64,000 nt of DNA from Azomonas tarimensis (GTDB lineage: Bacteria > Pseudomonadota > Gammaproteobacteria > Pseudomonadales > Pseudomonadaceae): positions 1 through 64,000 of the forward strand of contig NZ_JBHRXZ010000003.1 in the NCBI RefSeq assembly GCF_042648805.1, in the 5' to 3' direction. Positions 43,167 through 51,416 of this stretch are shown one piece after another. The notes below the pieces were generated by a model, which was given only the letters and a program-made list of their open reading frames with translations, searched no databases and was not told the origin of the DNA. The position numbers were made by a program, and so were the translations under genes. Numbering within the stretch: the first letter of the stretch is position 1; each line of letters begins with the position of its first letter.

Positions 43167-43564
43167 TGGCCTGTTCCTGTGTTGATTTCCACCGTGCCGC
43201 CGAGCCAGTTGTCGCTATCGGTTTTGACATAACGCCCGACGGCCTCGCTCTCTACGGTAGTGCTGATTGGGAGACCATTTACTGGGGTGATGCTAACGGT
43301 GATGCTTTGTGTCGTACCGGAACCATAGTTTGCCGTGAGGGAACCGCCGCCTAGATCAAGGGGGACGGTGCTATCGATCGGTGGGCGTTGCAGCACTTCC
43401 CGCATCTGAATGACCGCCAGATTCTGTGTGGTGGTATAGCGCTGGACGAGCAATGCCCTGCTGCTGGCGTAGGCCAGGCCCAGGCCCATGACGACGACCA
43501 GAAGCATGCTGACCATGGCCTCGATCAGGGATATGCCGCGCTGGTTATTACAGAATGCCTTCAT
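43163..43564 (-). CDS. PilV-like minor pilin
   Basis: A 133-residue prepilin with cleavage region RG/ISLIEAMVSMLLVVVMGLGL, including Glu5 of the mature protein. The ectodomain is small and beta-rich. Size and order correspond to PilV. It overlaps both neighbours (17 and 4 bases), so the operon is tightly coupled. Confidence 0.8.
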   Translation of the reverse strand: MKAFCNNQRGISLIEAMVSMLLVVVMGLGLAYASSRALLVQRYTTTQNLAVIQMREVLQRPPIDSTVPLDLGGGSLTANYGSGTTQSITVSITPVNGLPISTTVESEAVGRYVKTDSDNWLGGTVEINTGTGQ

Positions 43565-43979
43565 CCTTGACTCCTTGCGCTCCGCCCGTGCTGACCGCGT
43601 ATGTAATGCGTGAACTGGGCAGGCCGCGGTTGTCGAAGGTCAGTGGCGAGGTAATCTTGTCAGATGCTGCATCGAATAGCTCGATGGTCACGCTCGATGG
43701 GGGCGTGGCTTGCCAGAGCGTGTTGTGACCGCATTTGACGGCGATGCTGGTGCCGAACTCCAGCTCGATGGAGGTACTGCAGCTATTGCGAATGGCGGCA
43801 GCCTTGGCCTGGCCGTAGGCCAGGACCAGGTCGTTCTTGGCGGTTTGCCGTTGTGCGCTGTTCGACCACTCCACGGTGAAAGGAGAGGCTGCCACGGCCA
43901 GAATGCCAATCAGGGCTATGGCTATCATCAGCTCGATCAAGCTAAAGCCCCGTGAGAGTAAAGGTTGGAGGCTTACCAT
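43548..43979 (-). CDS. FimT/GspH-type minor pilin
   Basis: A 143-residue prepilin beginning LSRGFSLIELMIAIALIGIL, a canonical class III leader with Glu5. The ectodomain fits the GspH/FimT/FimU fold (strand-rich, two Cys). FimT-type pilins can bind DNA in competence pili, but that property cannot be read here. Confidence 0.85.
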   Translation of the reverse strand: MVSLQPLLSRGFSLIELMIAIALIGILAVAASPFTVEWSNSAQRQTAKNDLVLAYGQAKAAAIRNSCSTSIELEFGTSIAVKCGHNTLWQATPPSSVTIELFDAASDKITSPLTFDNRGLPSSRITYAVSTGGAQGVKDEGIL

Positions 43980-44383
43980 GAGAAGCCTCCGCAGGCGCTG
44001 TCGCTACTGCTGGGGCTGCGACTGTTGGTGCTGGTAAGGCTTAGATTGCAGCCAGTCATTGTGCCAGTTCCAGTGGCTTCGAGCGTGTAGGTCGTGTCAC
44101 TGTTTCTGGTGTACTGGAAGCCAAACTCTCCGGAGCCGGCACGCCAGGTAGGAAAGGCCGCCTGGACTGCACTCGTATTGGCTTGAGTGGCCGGATAACT
44201 CAGCGTGCGCTGGAAGTGATTCTCCACCGCTGTCGAAAGCGCCGAGAGGTCAGCAGCCGCGGCGCTGGCATGACCTCGTTTGACGTAGTTCTGGTATGCC
44301 GGCAGGGCAATACCGGCGAGGATGCCGACGATCACAATGGCGATCAGCATTTCGATCAGGGTAAAGCCTCGATTCCGGCGCAT
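43973..44383 (-). CDS. PilE-like type IV minor pilin
   Basis: A 136-residue prepilin, first in the minor-pilin operon, starting MRRNRGFTLIEMLIAIVIVG with the classic GFTLIE cleavage site and Glu5. The pattern ALPAYQNYVKRGHASAAAADLS and two Cys in the C-terminal part (a possible disulfide loop) are those of PilE/ComP-like pilins. It overlaps the FimT-like gene by 7 bases. In P. aeruginosa pilE comes last; here it is first. Confidence 0.85.
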   Translation of the reverse strand: MRRNRGFTLIEMLIAIVIVGILAGIALPAYQNYVKRGHASAAAADLSALSTAVENHFQRTLSYPATQANTSAVQAAFPTWRAGSGEFGFQYTRNSDTTYTLEATGTGTMTGCNLSLTSTNSRSPSSSDSACGGFSW

Positions 44384-44604
44384 GGGTACTTCCTGCCTAA
44401 AGCTCGTCTTGACTGCATGACGTTGCTGGCGTTAATGCCTGTTGAAGTAAGATTAATCCTGCCGGCACCCGATCGCAATGACCGGCGTCAATGCGGCAGG
44501 CAAGCGGCTCTAGTGCTCTGCCGGTCCGCCGATGATCGTGCCGCGACCCCTCCATCGGGCCTGGTAGCTGATACAATCCCGCTTTTCGTTATTGGAGCAC
44601 TACG

Positions 44605-45222
44605 GTGTCCGTCGTCTTCGTTGCCTCCTCCCTGCTGCCGACGCCCTTCGGCGTGTTCACCATGCATGGTTTTCTTGATGAGCAAACCGGCAAGGAGCAC
44701 GTCGCCCTCACCATGGGGACGGTGGACGATGATGCGCCGGTGCTGGGTCGGCTGCATTCCGAGTGTCTCACCGGTGACGCGCTGTTCAGCATGCGCTGCG
44801 ACTGTGGCTACCAGCTGGAGGCGGCGCTGCAGGCGATCGCCGCCGAGGGCCGTGGCGTGCTGCTCTACCTGCGCCAGGAAGGCCGCGGTATCGGCCTGCT
44901 GAACAAGATCCGTGCCTACGCCCTTCAGGATGAGGGTGCCGACACCGTGGAGGCCAACGAGCGTCTTGGTTTCGCCCCGGACATGCGTGATTACGCGATC
45001 TGCAAGCCCATGCTCGCCCACCTGGGTATTGCCGAGGTCGAGCTGATGACCAACAACCCGCGCAAGGTCAAGGCGCTGGAAGGGTTCGGCATTCGTGTCG
45101 CCAAGCGCAAGGCGCTACAGATCGGGCTCAATCCGCACAATCGCAAGTACCTGGAAACCAAGGCTGGCAAGCTTGGCCATCTGCTTGGCGAGATCCACCA
45201 GGGTGAGGCGGAGCAGTCCTGA
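44605..45222 (+). CDS. ribA: GTP cyclohydrolase II
   Basis: RibA opens GTP in the first step of riboflavin synthesis. The 205-residue stand-alone enzyme has the zinc ligands Cys54, Cys65 and Cys67 (HSECLTGDALFSMRCDCG) and the RQEGRGIGL motif that binds the triphosphate. It starts at GTG 44605, with GGAG 8-9 bases upstream. It supplies the activity that the RibB C-terminal domain has lost. Confidence 0.96.
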   Translation: MSVVFVASSLLPTPFGVFTMHGFLDEQTGKEHVALTMGTVDDDAPVLGRLHSECLTGDALFSMRCDCGYQLEAALQAIAAEGRGVLLYLRQEGRGIGLLNKIRAYALQDEGADTVEANERLGFAPDMRDYAICKPMLAHLGIAEVELMTNNPRKVKALEGFGIRVAKRKALQIGLNPHNRKYLETKAGKLGHLLGEIHQGEAEQS

Positions 45223-45280
45223 CTATCATGCCCGTCCATCTGTCTACCTTGCCGGATCTATTCAACTGAGGCGCTGGGCG

Positions 45281-46918
45281 ATGGCGCTGTTGCCGGGGCT
45301 GGCATTCAGTGCCGCCGTGGGCGCGCTGCCGTTCAACGCCGGCGAGGTCGAAGGTCAGTTCGACAGCCAGTTCAGCATGCATAGCCTCTGGTCGACGGCG
45401 TCTCCGGACGCCCGCCTGGTAGGGAATCTCAATGGTGGGCGTGGCTGGTCCCAGGCTGGTGATGACGGGCGGTTGAACCATCGGCGCGGTGATCGCTTCT
45501 CGTCACGTTTTCAAGGGTTGCATGAACTCGAACTGCGTTACCGCGACCATGGCGTTGCGCTGTCGGGACGCTACTGGTACGACTTTGCCGAGAAGGACGG
45601 CGACCGGCGTCACAAGCCCATCGATGACAGTGGCCGTCAAGTGGCAGCGCAGGCTTCAGGCGCCGAGTTTCTCGAAGCCTTCTACTTCCACCATCATGCG
45701 CTGGGCGAGCAGCCGGGCGCCCTGAGGGTGGGGCGCCAGACGGTGCATTGGGGGGAGAGTCAGTTCATTGCCGGTGGAATCGATGCCATCAACCCGCGCG
45801 ATCACAGTAGGCCGCTCAATCCTTCGCACCCCTTGCGTGAAACGGCCCGGCCTGTCGAGCTGGCCTATGTCTCGCAGTCGATCAACCGCCGTCTCGTGCT
45901 CGATCTTTTCTATCAACTGGCGTGGCGCCCGGATGTGCTGGCCAATTGCGGCACCTTCTTCTCCCAGGCCGACGGGCTGGCGCGGGGCTGTGTCGATCAG
46001 GATGTGATGGCGAACCTGATGGGCGCCCCCGGCCAGGGCCTGGAATCATCGTCAGGCGAGGGTGTTCGGCTGAGGCGCGGCGCCGACCGCGAGGCCCGCG
46101 ATGATGGCCAGTTCGGCCTGGCGCTGCACGGCGTTGGAGACCGTGCCGACTACGGCCTCTATCTGCTCAACTACCACAGCCGTTCCGGGCTGTTCTCCAG
46201 TCGAACCGACGCCTCGGCGGCTTTCGCCGAAGCCTCGCCCCAGGCGCGGGCCGAGGCGGCCGAGCGAGGCGAGTACTGGCGGGAATTCGCCGAAGACATC
46301 CGCCTCTACGGAGTAAGCGTGGCTACCTGGCTGCCGGCCGGCATTCGTTGGTCGAGCGAGCTGAGTTACAGGCCCAACGCGCCGCTGCAGATCAACCGGG
46401 CCGAGCTGGTGCGGCGGCTGGGCGATCCAGCTTACGCGGGGCTGGCCAGTCCGGGCTACGCGCGCAAAGAGGTAACGCAACTGGTCAGTTCGTTCAGTCA
46501 GGTGCTGGACCGGGTTGGCGGTTTCGATGGACTCGAGCTGTTGGCCGAGTTCGGCTACGTGCGAGTGGGCGGGCTGGACGAGCAGGGTTACGGACGTGAT
46601 CCGCTGTTCGGCCTGGGTGGAGGCGGGGGGCTGGTCACCCGTTCGGCCTGGGGCTATCGGCTCCAGGCGTCCTCGGTGATACGCAATCTCTGGCCGCGCA
46701 TCGATCTGCTGCCGTCGCTGGGGTTCAGCCATGATGTCCGAGGCTTCGCCCCTGACGGAGTATTCAGCGAAGGCGCCAAGGCCGTCTCGCTGGGAGCGCA
46801 GGCGCGCTACCTGGATACCTACAGCCTGGCCGTCGAGTACGTGAATTTCTTCGGCGGCCGCTATAACATCCTGGTCGATCGGGATTATCTCGGCGTCAGC
46901 CTGGGGCTGGCATTCTAG
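45281..46918 (+). CDS. DUF1302-family probable outer-membrane protein
   Basis: A 545-residue protein of the DUF1302 type, with many alternating strands and a C-terminal Phe (VSLGLAF) as in outer-membrane barrels; a short hydrophobic start (MALLPGLAFSAAVGA) may be the end of a signal peptide. DUF1302 proteins occur with DUF1329 lipoproteins in Pseudomonas and have been linked to lipid or sterol handling; no DUF1329 gene is here. The start is uncertain: the ATG at 45281 lacks an obvious Shine-Dalgarno sequence and a positively charged N-region. Confidence 0.75.
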   Translation: MALLPGLAFSAAVGALPFNAGEVEGQFDSQFSMHSLWSTASPDARLVGNLNGGRGWSQAGDDGRLNHRRGDRFSSRFQGLHELELRYRDHGVALSGRYWYDFAEKDGDRRHKPIDDSGRQVAAQASGAEFLEAFYFHHHALGEQPGALRVGRQTVHWGESQFIAGGIDAINPRDHSRPLNPSHPLRETARPVELAYVSQSINRRLVLDLFYQLAWRPDVLANCGTFFSQADGLARGCVDQDVMANLMGAPGQGLESSSGEGVRLRRGADREARDDGQFGLALHGVGDRADYGLYLLNYHSRSGLFSSRTDASAAFAEASPQARAEAAERGEYWREFAEDIRLYGVSVATWLPAGIRWSSELSYRPNAPLQINRAELVRRLGDPAYAGLASPGYARKEVTQLVSSFSQVLDRVGGFDGLELLAEFGYVRVGGLDEQGYGRDPLFGLGGGGGLVTRSAWGYRLQASSVIRNLWPRIDLLPSLGFSHDVRGFAPDGVFSEGAKAVSLGAQARYLDTYSLAVEYVNFFGGRYNILVDRDYLGVSLGLAF

Positions 46919-46930
46919 GGTCTGTTGCCT

Positions 46931-47206
46931 TCAGCGTGCGGAGGCCTGCGTGTTGTCCGGCCGTCCGGCCTTCAGTACGTTGATTTCGCCGCGCTCGATG
47001 GCGAGGCTGAAGCACAGGCTTTGAATCAGTCGCTCCAGTTTGCTGCGGTCGCGCCACTGCTCGGCGAGGATATAGCGCTTGACCGCTACGCCCTGGGCGT
47101 CGGTCAGAGTCAGGAGGATGCTGCCGTCAGGCTTTTCGATGCAGAAATTGACGTTGTAGCGCGGCTGGAATACATCGCTGATCATCTTGAACGGACTGAT
47201 ACTCAT
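46931..47206 (-). CDS. DUF3509 protein
   Basis: A 91-residue soluble protein of the DUF3509 family, which I know mainly from Pseudomonas. The start at 47206 follows AGGAGGAG. It contains the pattern RYNVNFCIEKPDGSILLTL followed by RYILAEQWRD. Function unknown. It is convergent with the DUF1302 gene 12 bases away. Confidence 0.85.
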   Translation of the reverse strand: MSISPFKMISDVFQPRYNVNFCIEKPDGSILLTLTDAQGVAVKRYILAEQWRDRSKLERLIQSLCFSLAIERGEINVLKAGRPDNTQASAR

Positions 47207-47295
47207 GCCGCGCTCCTCCTGGACTATGGGCTGCGCTGTTGACCTCTCCAGAGGGCTAGAAGTTTCGCTACCGGTGACCACCATCGGCCGCGGAC

Positions 47296-47760
47296 TCAGC
47301 GGGCGAAGTCGCCTTCGAGCCCCTCGGCGCGGAAGTTGAGCGTGCTGGCGCGGTATCCGGGCCGCAGCGGCGGTACCGGCATGCAGGCACTCCAGCTTTC
47401 GCCTGGCTGAAGATCGCCCGGGCCCTGGTAGCGTGGCTCGCTGAAACTGCGCTGGGTCAGATCAAGGCGGTCGCCGGGTGAGTGGGCGGCGATGCGCCAG
47501 CGCAGGCTCTGCAGCGGCCGGTCGCTATGGTTGGTCAGCAAGACCCGCAGCGGTCGGTCACCCGTGCACTGCTGGGGCGCATATTCGATGCGCAATTCCA
47601 GCCGCGACAGGCGCTGGTTCTCTCGATGGTCCTGCCAGAGGACCCAGGCCACAACCAGGCCAAGCGCGATCAGGGCGCCGGCGCTGATCGGCAGCGCGCG
47701 GCCGGGATAGCGGATCAACAGGATCAGCCAGGTCACGCCCAGCAACACACCAATCAGCAT
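47296..47760 (-). CDS. Small membrane protein of unknown function
   Basis: A 154-residue protein with two N-terminal membrane helices (about residues 2-17 and 23-42) and a periplasmic beta-rich domain containing VLLTNHSDRPLQSLRWRI and one Cys in each half. It resembles proteins loosely named multidrug transporter in Pseudomonas, but it is far too small to be one. It follows dciA on the same strand, 35 bases away. Confidence 0.7.
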   Translation of the reverse strand: MLIGVLLGVTWLILLIRYPGRALPISAGALIALGLVVAWVLWQDHRENQRLSRLELRIEYAPQQCTGDRPLRVLLTNHSDRPLQSLRWRIAAHSPGDRLDLTQRSFSEPRYQGPGDLQPGESWSACMPVPPLRPGYRASTLNFRAEGLEGDFAR

Positions 47761-47795
47761 GTGGACACTCCAGCGCAGGTCATCTGATCGCCTCC

Positions 47796-48260
47796 TTAGC
47801 GTCGAGGGGGTTGGTCGGCGGCGTGGCTGGCCAGACGCTCCAGCGCCGCCCGCAATTGCGGGTCGGCAATGCCCGCGGCGGTGGCCTGCAGGCTGTACGC
47901 GGCGCGAGGCGAGAGCTCCGGCCTGGGGCGGCTCGGCGCCGCGGCCTTTCCGGACGGGCGTACCTTGAAGACGATCCGGGCCAGGCCGGCGAATTCAGGG
48001 AGGCTCTGCAGACCCTGCTGCAGGCGCCTCTGTCCGTAGCGCAGACGGGTAGCCCAGTTGCCATCGGTAACGATCAGCAGCAGGGTGCCAGCTCGCCAGG
48101 AGGCGACCCGGCAATGCGTGCGAGCGGCGGGTGGCAGCTGGCTTTCGAGCAACTGTTGCAGGCGCGAAAGGCGCTGCGCCTCGCTGAACAGAGCCTTCAG
48201 TGGCCGGGCTTCACGCAGCAAAGCCGAGGGAGTGCGCGCCGGAGGCGGGCGAAGGGTCAT
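47796..48260 (-). CDS. dciA: DciA-family (DUF721) helicase-loading protein
   Basis: A 154-residue basic protein of the DUF721/DciA type. DciA loads the replicative helicase DnaB in bacteria without DnaC. The conserved N-terminal part has LQQLLESQLPPAARTHCRV and the VTDGNWATRLRY segment. It lies beside and divergent from secA, the position expected in Pseudomonas. The ATG at 48260 ends the family similarity, although the frame stays open much further antisense to secA. Confidence 0.88.
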   Translation of the reverse strand: MTLRPPPARTPSALLREARPLKALFSEAQRLSRLQQLLESQLPPAARTHCRVASWRAGTLLLIVTDGNWATRLRYGQRRLQQGLQSLPEFAGLARIVFKVRPSGKAAAPSRPRPELSPRAAYSLQATAAGIADPQLRAALERLASHAADQPPRR

Positions 48261-48485
48261 GGGTACGGCCTGTCTGGGTTTGCATTGATGGTAGCAAAGA
48301 CGCGCTTCGGTTTGGGCTTGCCCTGCGCCGCCGCCCGTGCGATAGGTCGCCTGCCTATGCCCGGTAGCTGAAGACACTCGGCTTTTTTCCGCGACGTTTC
48401 CGAGTAGAATGGACGACTTTCGCATGCAGTCGTGGCCTGTCTCACGGCCGTGCCATTCATCCTCAGAATGGAAGTCGTTGCCCTT

Positions 48486-51236
48486 ATGTTCGCCCCTTTG
48501 TTGAAAAAACTCTTTGGAAGCAAGAACGAGCGTGAAGTGAAGCGCATGCTCAAGGCGGTCAAGGCCGTCAATGCGCTCGAAGAGCAGATGGTGGCGCTCT
48601 CCGACGAGCAGCTGCGTGGCAAGACCGATGAGTTCCGGGCGCGCGTCGCAAAGGGCGAAACCCTTGACCAGTTGCTTCCCGAAGCCTTCGCCGTATGCCG
48701 TGAGGCCGGCAAGCGGGTGATGGGGATGCGTCACTTCGACGTGCAGCTGATCGGTGGCATGACATTGCACGAAGGCAAGATCGCCGAGATGCGTACCGGT
48801 GAGGGCAAGACCCTGGTGGCGACCCTGGCGGTGTATCTCAATGCGCTGGGTGGCAAGGGCGTGCATGTGGTCACGGTCAACGATTACCTGGCCCGCCGCG
48901 ATGCCAACTGGATGCGCCCGCTGTACGAGTTCCTCGGCATGAGCGTCGGCGTGGTGTCGCCGTTCCAGGCGCCGGAGGAGAAGCGTGCTGCTTATCACTC
49001 GGACATCACCTATGGGACCAATAACGAGCTCGGCTTCGATTACCTGCGCGACAACATGGCGTTCAGCCTGCAGGACAAGTTCCAGCGCGAACTCAACTTC
49101 GCGGTGATCGACGAGGTGGACTCGATTCTCATCGACGAGGCGCGTACCCCGCTGATCATCTCCGGGCAGGCTGAGGACAGCTCGCGCCTGTATACCCAGA
49201 TCAACACCCTGATCCCGCGTCTCCAGCGGCATATAGAAGAAGAGCAGGGTGTGGTTACCCAGGAGGGGCACTACAGCGTCGACGAGAAGACCCGCCAGGT
49301 CGAGCTCAACGAGCAGGGACATCAGTTCGTCGAGGAGATGCTCACGGCCGCCGGATTGCTGGCCGAAGGCGAAAGCCTGTATTCGGCGCATAACCTGGGT
49401 CTGCTGACCCATGTCTATGCGGCCTTGCGCGCCCACGTGCTGTTCCATCGCAACGTGGAATACATCGTGCAGAACAACCAGATTCTGCTGATCGACGAAC
49501 ACACCGGGCGGACCATGCCCGGGCGTCGACTGTCCGAAGGCCTGCACCAGGCCATCGAGGCCAAGGAAAGCCTGCCGATCCAGCCGGAAAGCCAGACCCT
49601 CGCCTCGACGACCTTCCAGAACTACTTCCGCCTGTACAAGAAGCTGTCGGGGATGACCGGTACCGCCGACACCGAAGCCTTCGAGTTCCGCCAGATCTAC
49701 AACCTCGACGTGCTCGTGATCCCGACCAACAAGCCGCTGGCGCGCAAGGACTTCAACGATCTGGTCTACATGACCCAGGACGAGAAGTTCGCCGCCATCA
49801 TCGAGGACATCAAGGACTGCCAGGCCCACGGCCGCCCGGTACTGGTGGGCACCGCGACCATCGAGAGTTCCGAGCAGTTGTCGCGCCTGCTGGTGGCCGC
49901 TGGCATGGAGCACAAGGTGCTCAATGCCAAGTACCACGACAAGGAAGCGGAGATCATCGCCCAGGCCGGTCGACCCGGTGCGGTGACCATCGCCACCAAC
50001 ATGGCCGGCCGCGGCACCGACATCCTTCTGGGCGGCAACTGGGAATCCGAGGTCGCGGCGCTGGAAGCCGACGCAGGGCAGGCGCCGAGCGAGGAGCAGA
50101 TCGCCGCGATCAAGACCGACTGGCAGAACCGTCATCAACAGGTCATCGAGGCCGGCGGCCTGCACGTGATCGCTTCCGAGCGTCACGAGTCGCGGCGAAT
50201 CGACAATCAGTTGCGGGGCCGGGCAGGGCGCCAGGGTGATCCGGGTTCGAGCCGCTTCTACCTGTCGCTGGAAGACAGCCTGATGCGCATCTTCGCCTCC
50301 GACCGGGTAAAGAACTTCATGAAGGCGCTGGGCATGGAGCAGGGCGAGGCGATCGAGCACCGCATGGTCACCAATGCCATTGAGAAGGCCCAGCGCAAGG
50401 TCGAGGGCCGCAACTTCGATATCCGCAAGCAATTGCTCGAATACGATGATGTAGCCAACGAGCAGCGCAAGGTGATCTATCACATGCGCAACAGTATCCT
50501 TGGCTCCGATGACATCGGCGAAACGGTGGTGGACTTCCGCGAGCAGGCCTTGGGCGCCGCGATCAGCACCCATATCCCGCCGATGTCGCTGGCCGAGCAA
50601 TGGGACGTCCCGGGGCTGGAAACGGTGCTCTACAGCGACTTCGGCGTTACCCTCCCGCTCCAGCAGTGGCTCGACGAGGACGACAAGCTGCACGAGGAAG
50701 GCCTGCGCCAGCGCATCGTCGAGGCGGTCAACGCCGCCTACGCGGAGAAAGAGTCGCTGGCGGGTGCCGAGGCACTGCGCACCTTCGAGAAGCAGATCGT
50801 GCTGCGGGTGCTCGATGACCTCTGGAAGGAACACCTCTCGACCATGGACCACCTGCGTCACGGCATTCACCTGCGTGGCTATGCGCAGAAAAACCCCAAG
50901 CAGGAATACAAGCGCGAGTCCTTCACGCTGTTCCAGGAGTTGCTGGAAAACATCAAGCGCGACAGCATCCGGGTGCTCTCGCACGTGCAGGTCCGCCGCG
51001 AGGATCCAGCCGAGGAAGAGGCGCGCCTGCGCCGCGAAGCCGAGGAGCTGGCCAAGCGCATGGAGTTCAAGCACGCCGAGATTTCCGCCCTGGCGTCTGC
51101 CGATGCCGATGAAGCCGCGCCCGCTGTGCCCGATCCGACCGTTCCGGTGCGCACCGAGCCGAAGATCGGCCGGAACGAGCCCTGTCCGTGCGGCTCGGGC
51201 AAGAAATACAAGCACTGCCACGGTCAGATCAGCTAA
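48486..51236 (+). CDS. secA: Preprotein translocase ATPase SecA
   Basis: SecA drives unfolded preproteins through SecYEG. The 916-residue protein has Walker A MRTGEGKTL near residue 102, Walker B VIDEVDSILIDEA, the preprotein cross-linking and helicase domains, a flexible acidic linker, and the C-terminal zinc motif CPCGSGKKYKHCH that binds SecB. The start at 48486 (MFAPLLKKLFGS) is the conserved one; a TAGAAT near 48405 may be part of the promoter. Confidence 0.98.
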   Translation: MFAPLLKKLFGSKNEREVKRMLKAVKAVNALEEQMVALSDEQLRGKTDEFRARVAKGETLDQLLPEAFAVCREAGKRVMGMRHFDVQLIGGMTLHEGKIAEMRTGEGKTLVATLAVYLNALGGKGVHVVTVNDYLARRDANWMRPLYEFLGMSVGVVSPFQAPEEKRAAYHSDITYGTNNELGFDYLRDNMAFSLQDKFQRELNFAVIDEVDSILIDEARTPLIISGQAEDSSRLYTQINTLIPRLQRHIEEEQGVVTQEGHYSVDEKTRQVELNEQGHQFVEEMLTAAGLLAEGESLYSAHNLGLLTHVYAALRAHVLFHRNVEYIVQNNQILLIDEHTGRTMPGRRLSEGLHQAIEAKESLPIQPESQTLASTTFQNYFRLYKKLSGMTGTADTEAFEFRQIYNLDVLVIPTNKPLARKDFNDLVYMTQDEKFAAIIEDIKDCQAHGRPVLVGTATIESSEQLSRLLVAAGMEHKVLNAKYHDKEAEIIAQAGRPGAVTIATNMAGRGTDILLGGNWESEVAALEADAGQAPSEEQIAAIKTDWQNRHQQVIEAGGLHVIASERHESRRIDNQLRGRAGRQGDPGSSRFYLSLEDSLMRIFASDRVKNFMKALGMEQGEAIEHRMVTNAIEKAQRKVEGRNFDIRKQLLEYDDVANEQRKVIYHMRNSILGSDDIGETVVDFREQALGAAISTHIPPMSLAEQWDVPGLETVLYSDFGVTLPLQQWLDEDDKLHEEGLRQRIVEAVNAAYAEKESLAGAEALRTFEKQIVLRVLDDLWKEHLSTMDHLRHGIHLRGYAQKNPKQEYKRESFTLFQELLENIKRDSIRVLSHVQVRREDPAEEEARLRREAEELAKRMEFKHAEISALASADADEAAPAVPDPTVPVRTEPKIGRNEPCPCGSGKKYKHCHGQIS

Positions 51237-51416
51237 GGGTCGCTTGACTCGCGGTCCGGAAGGTGGGCTCGAGCTCACCTTTAACCTGGCTACGGCGGCT
51301 GATTCCTGGCTGTCCTTTGCCGGGCAAGGCGGTGCAGGTCGCCGTCACCGCCCAAGCGCCACCAGGTCTAGCGGCATTTTCAGCCACCTCATCCTTCTTA
51401 TTTCAGGAGCGTCTCC

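Noticed and set aside
48409..48504. A short frame in the secA leader as a SecM-like regulator
   Set aside because: It lacks a signal peptide or arrest-like C-terminus and its ATG has no Shine-Dalgarno sequence.
47796..51278. An open frame of 1,160 codons antisense to secA and running into dciA
   Set aside because: It is a by-product of GC-rich codon usage in secA. Only the last 155 codons (47796-48260) outside secA match a real family (DciA).
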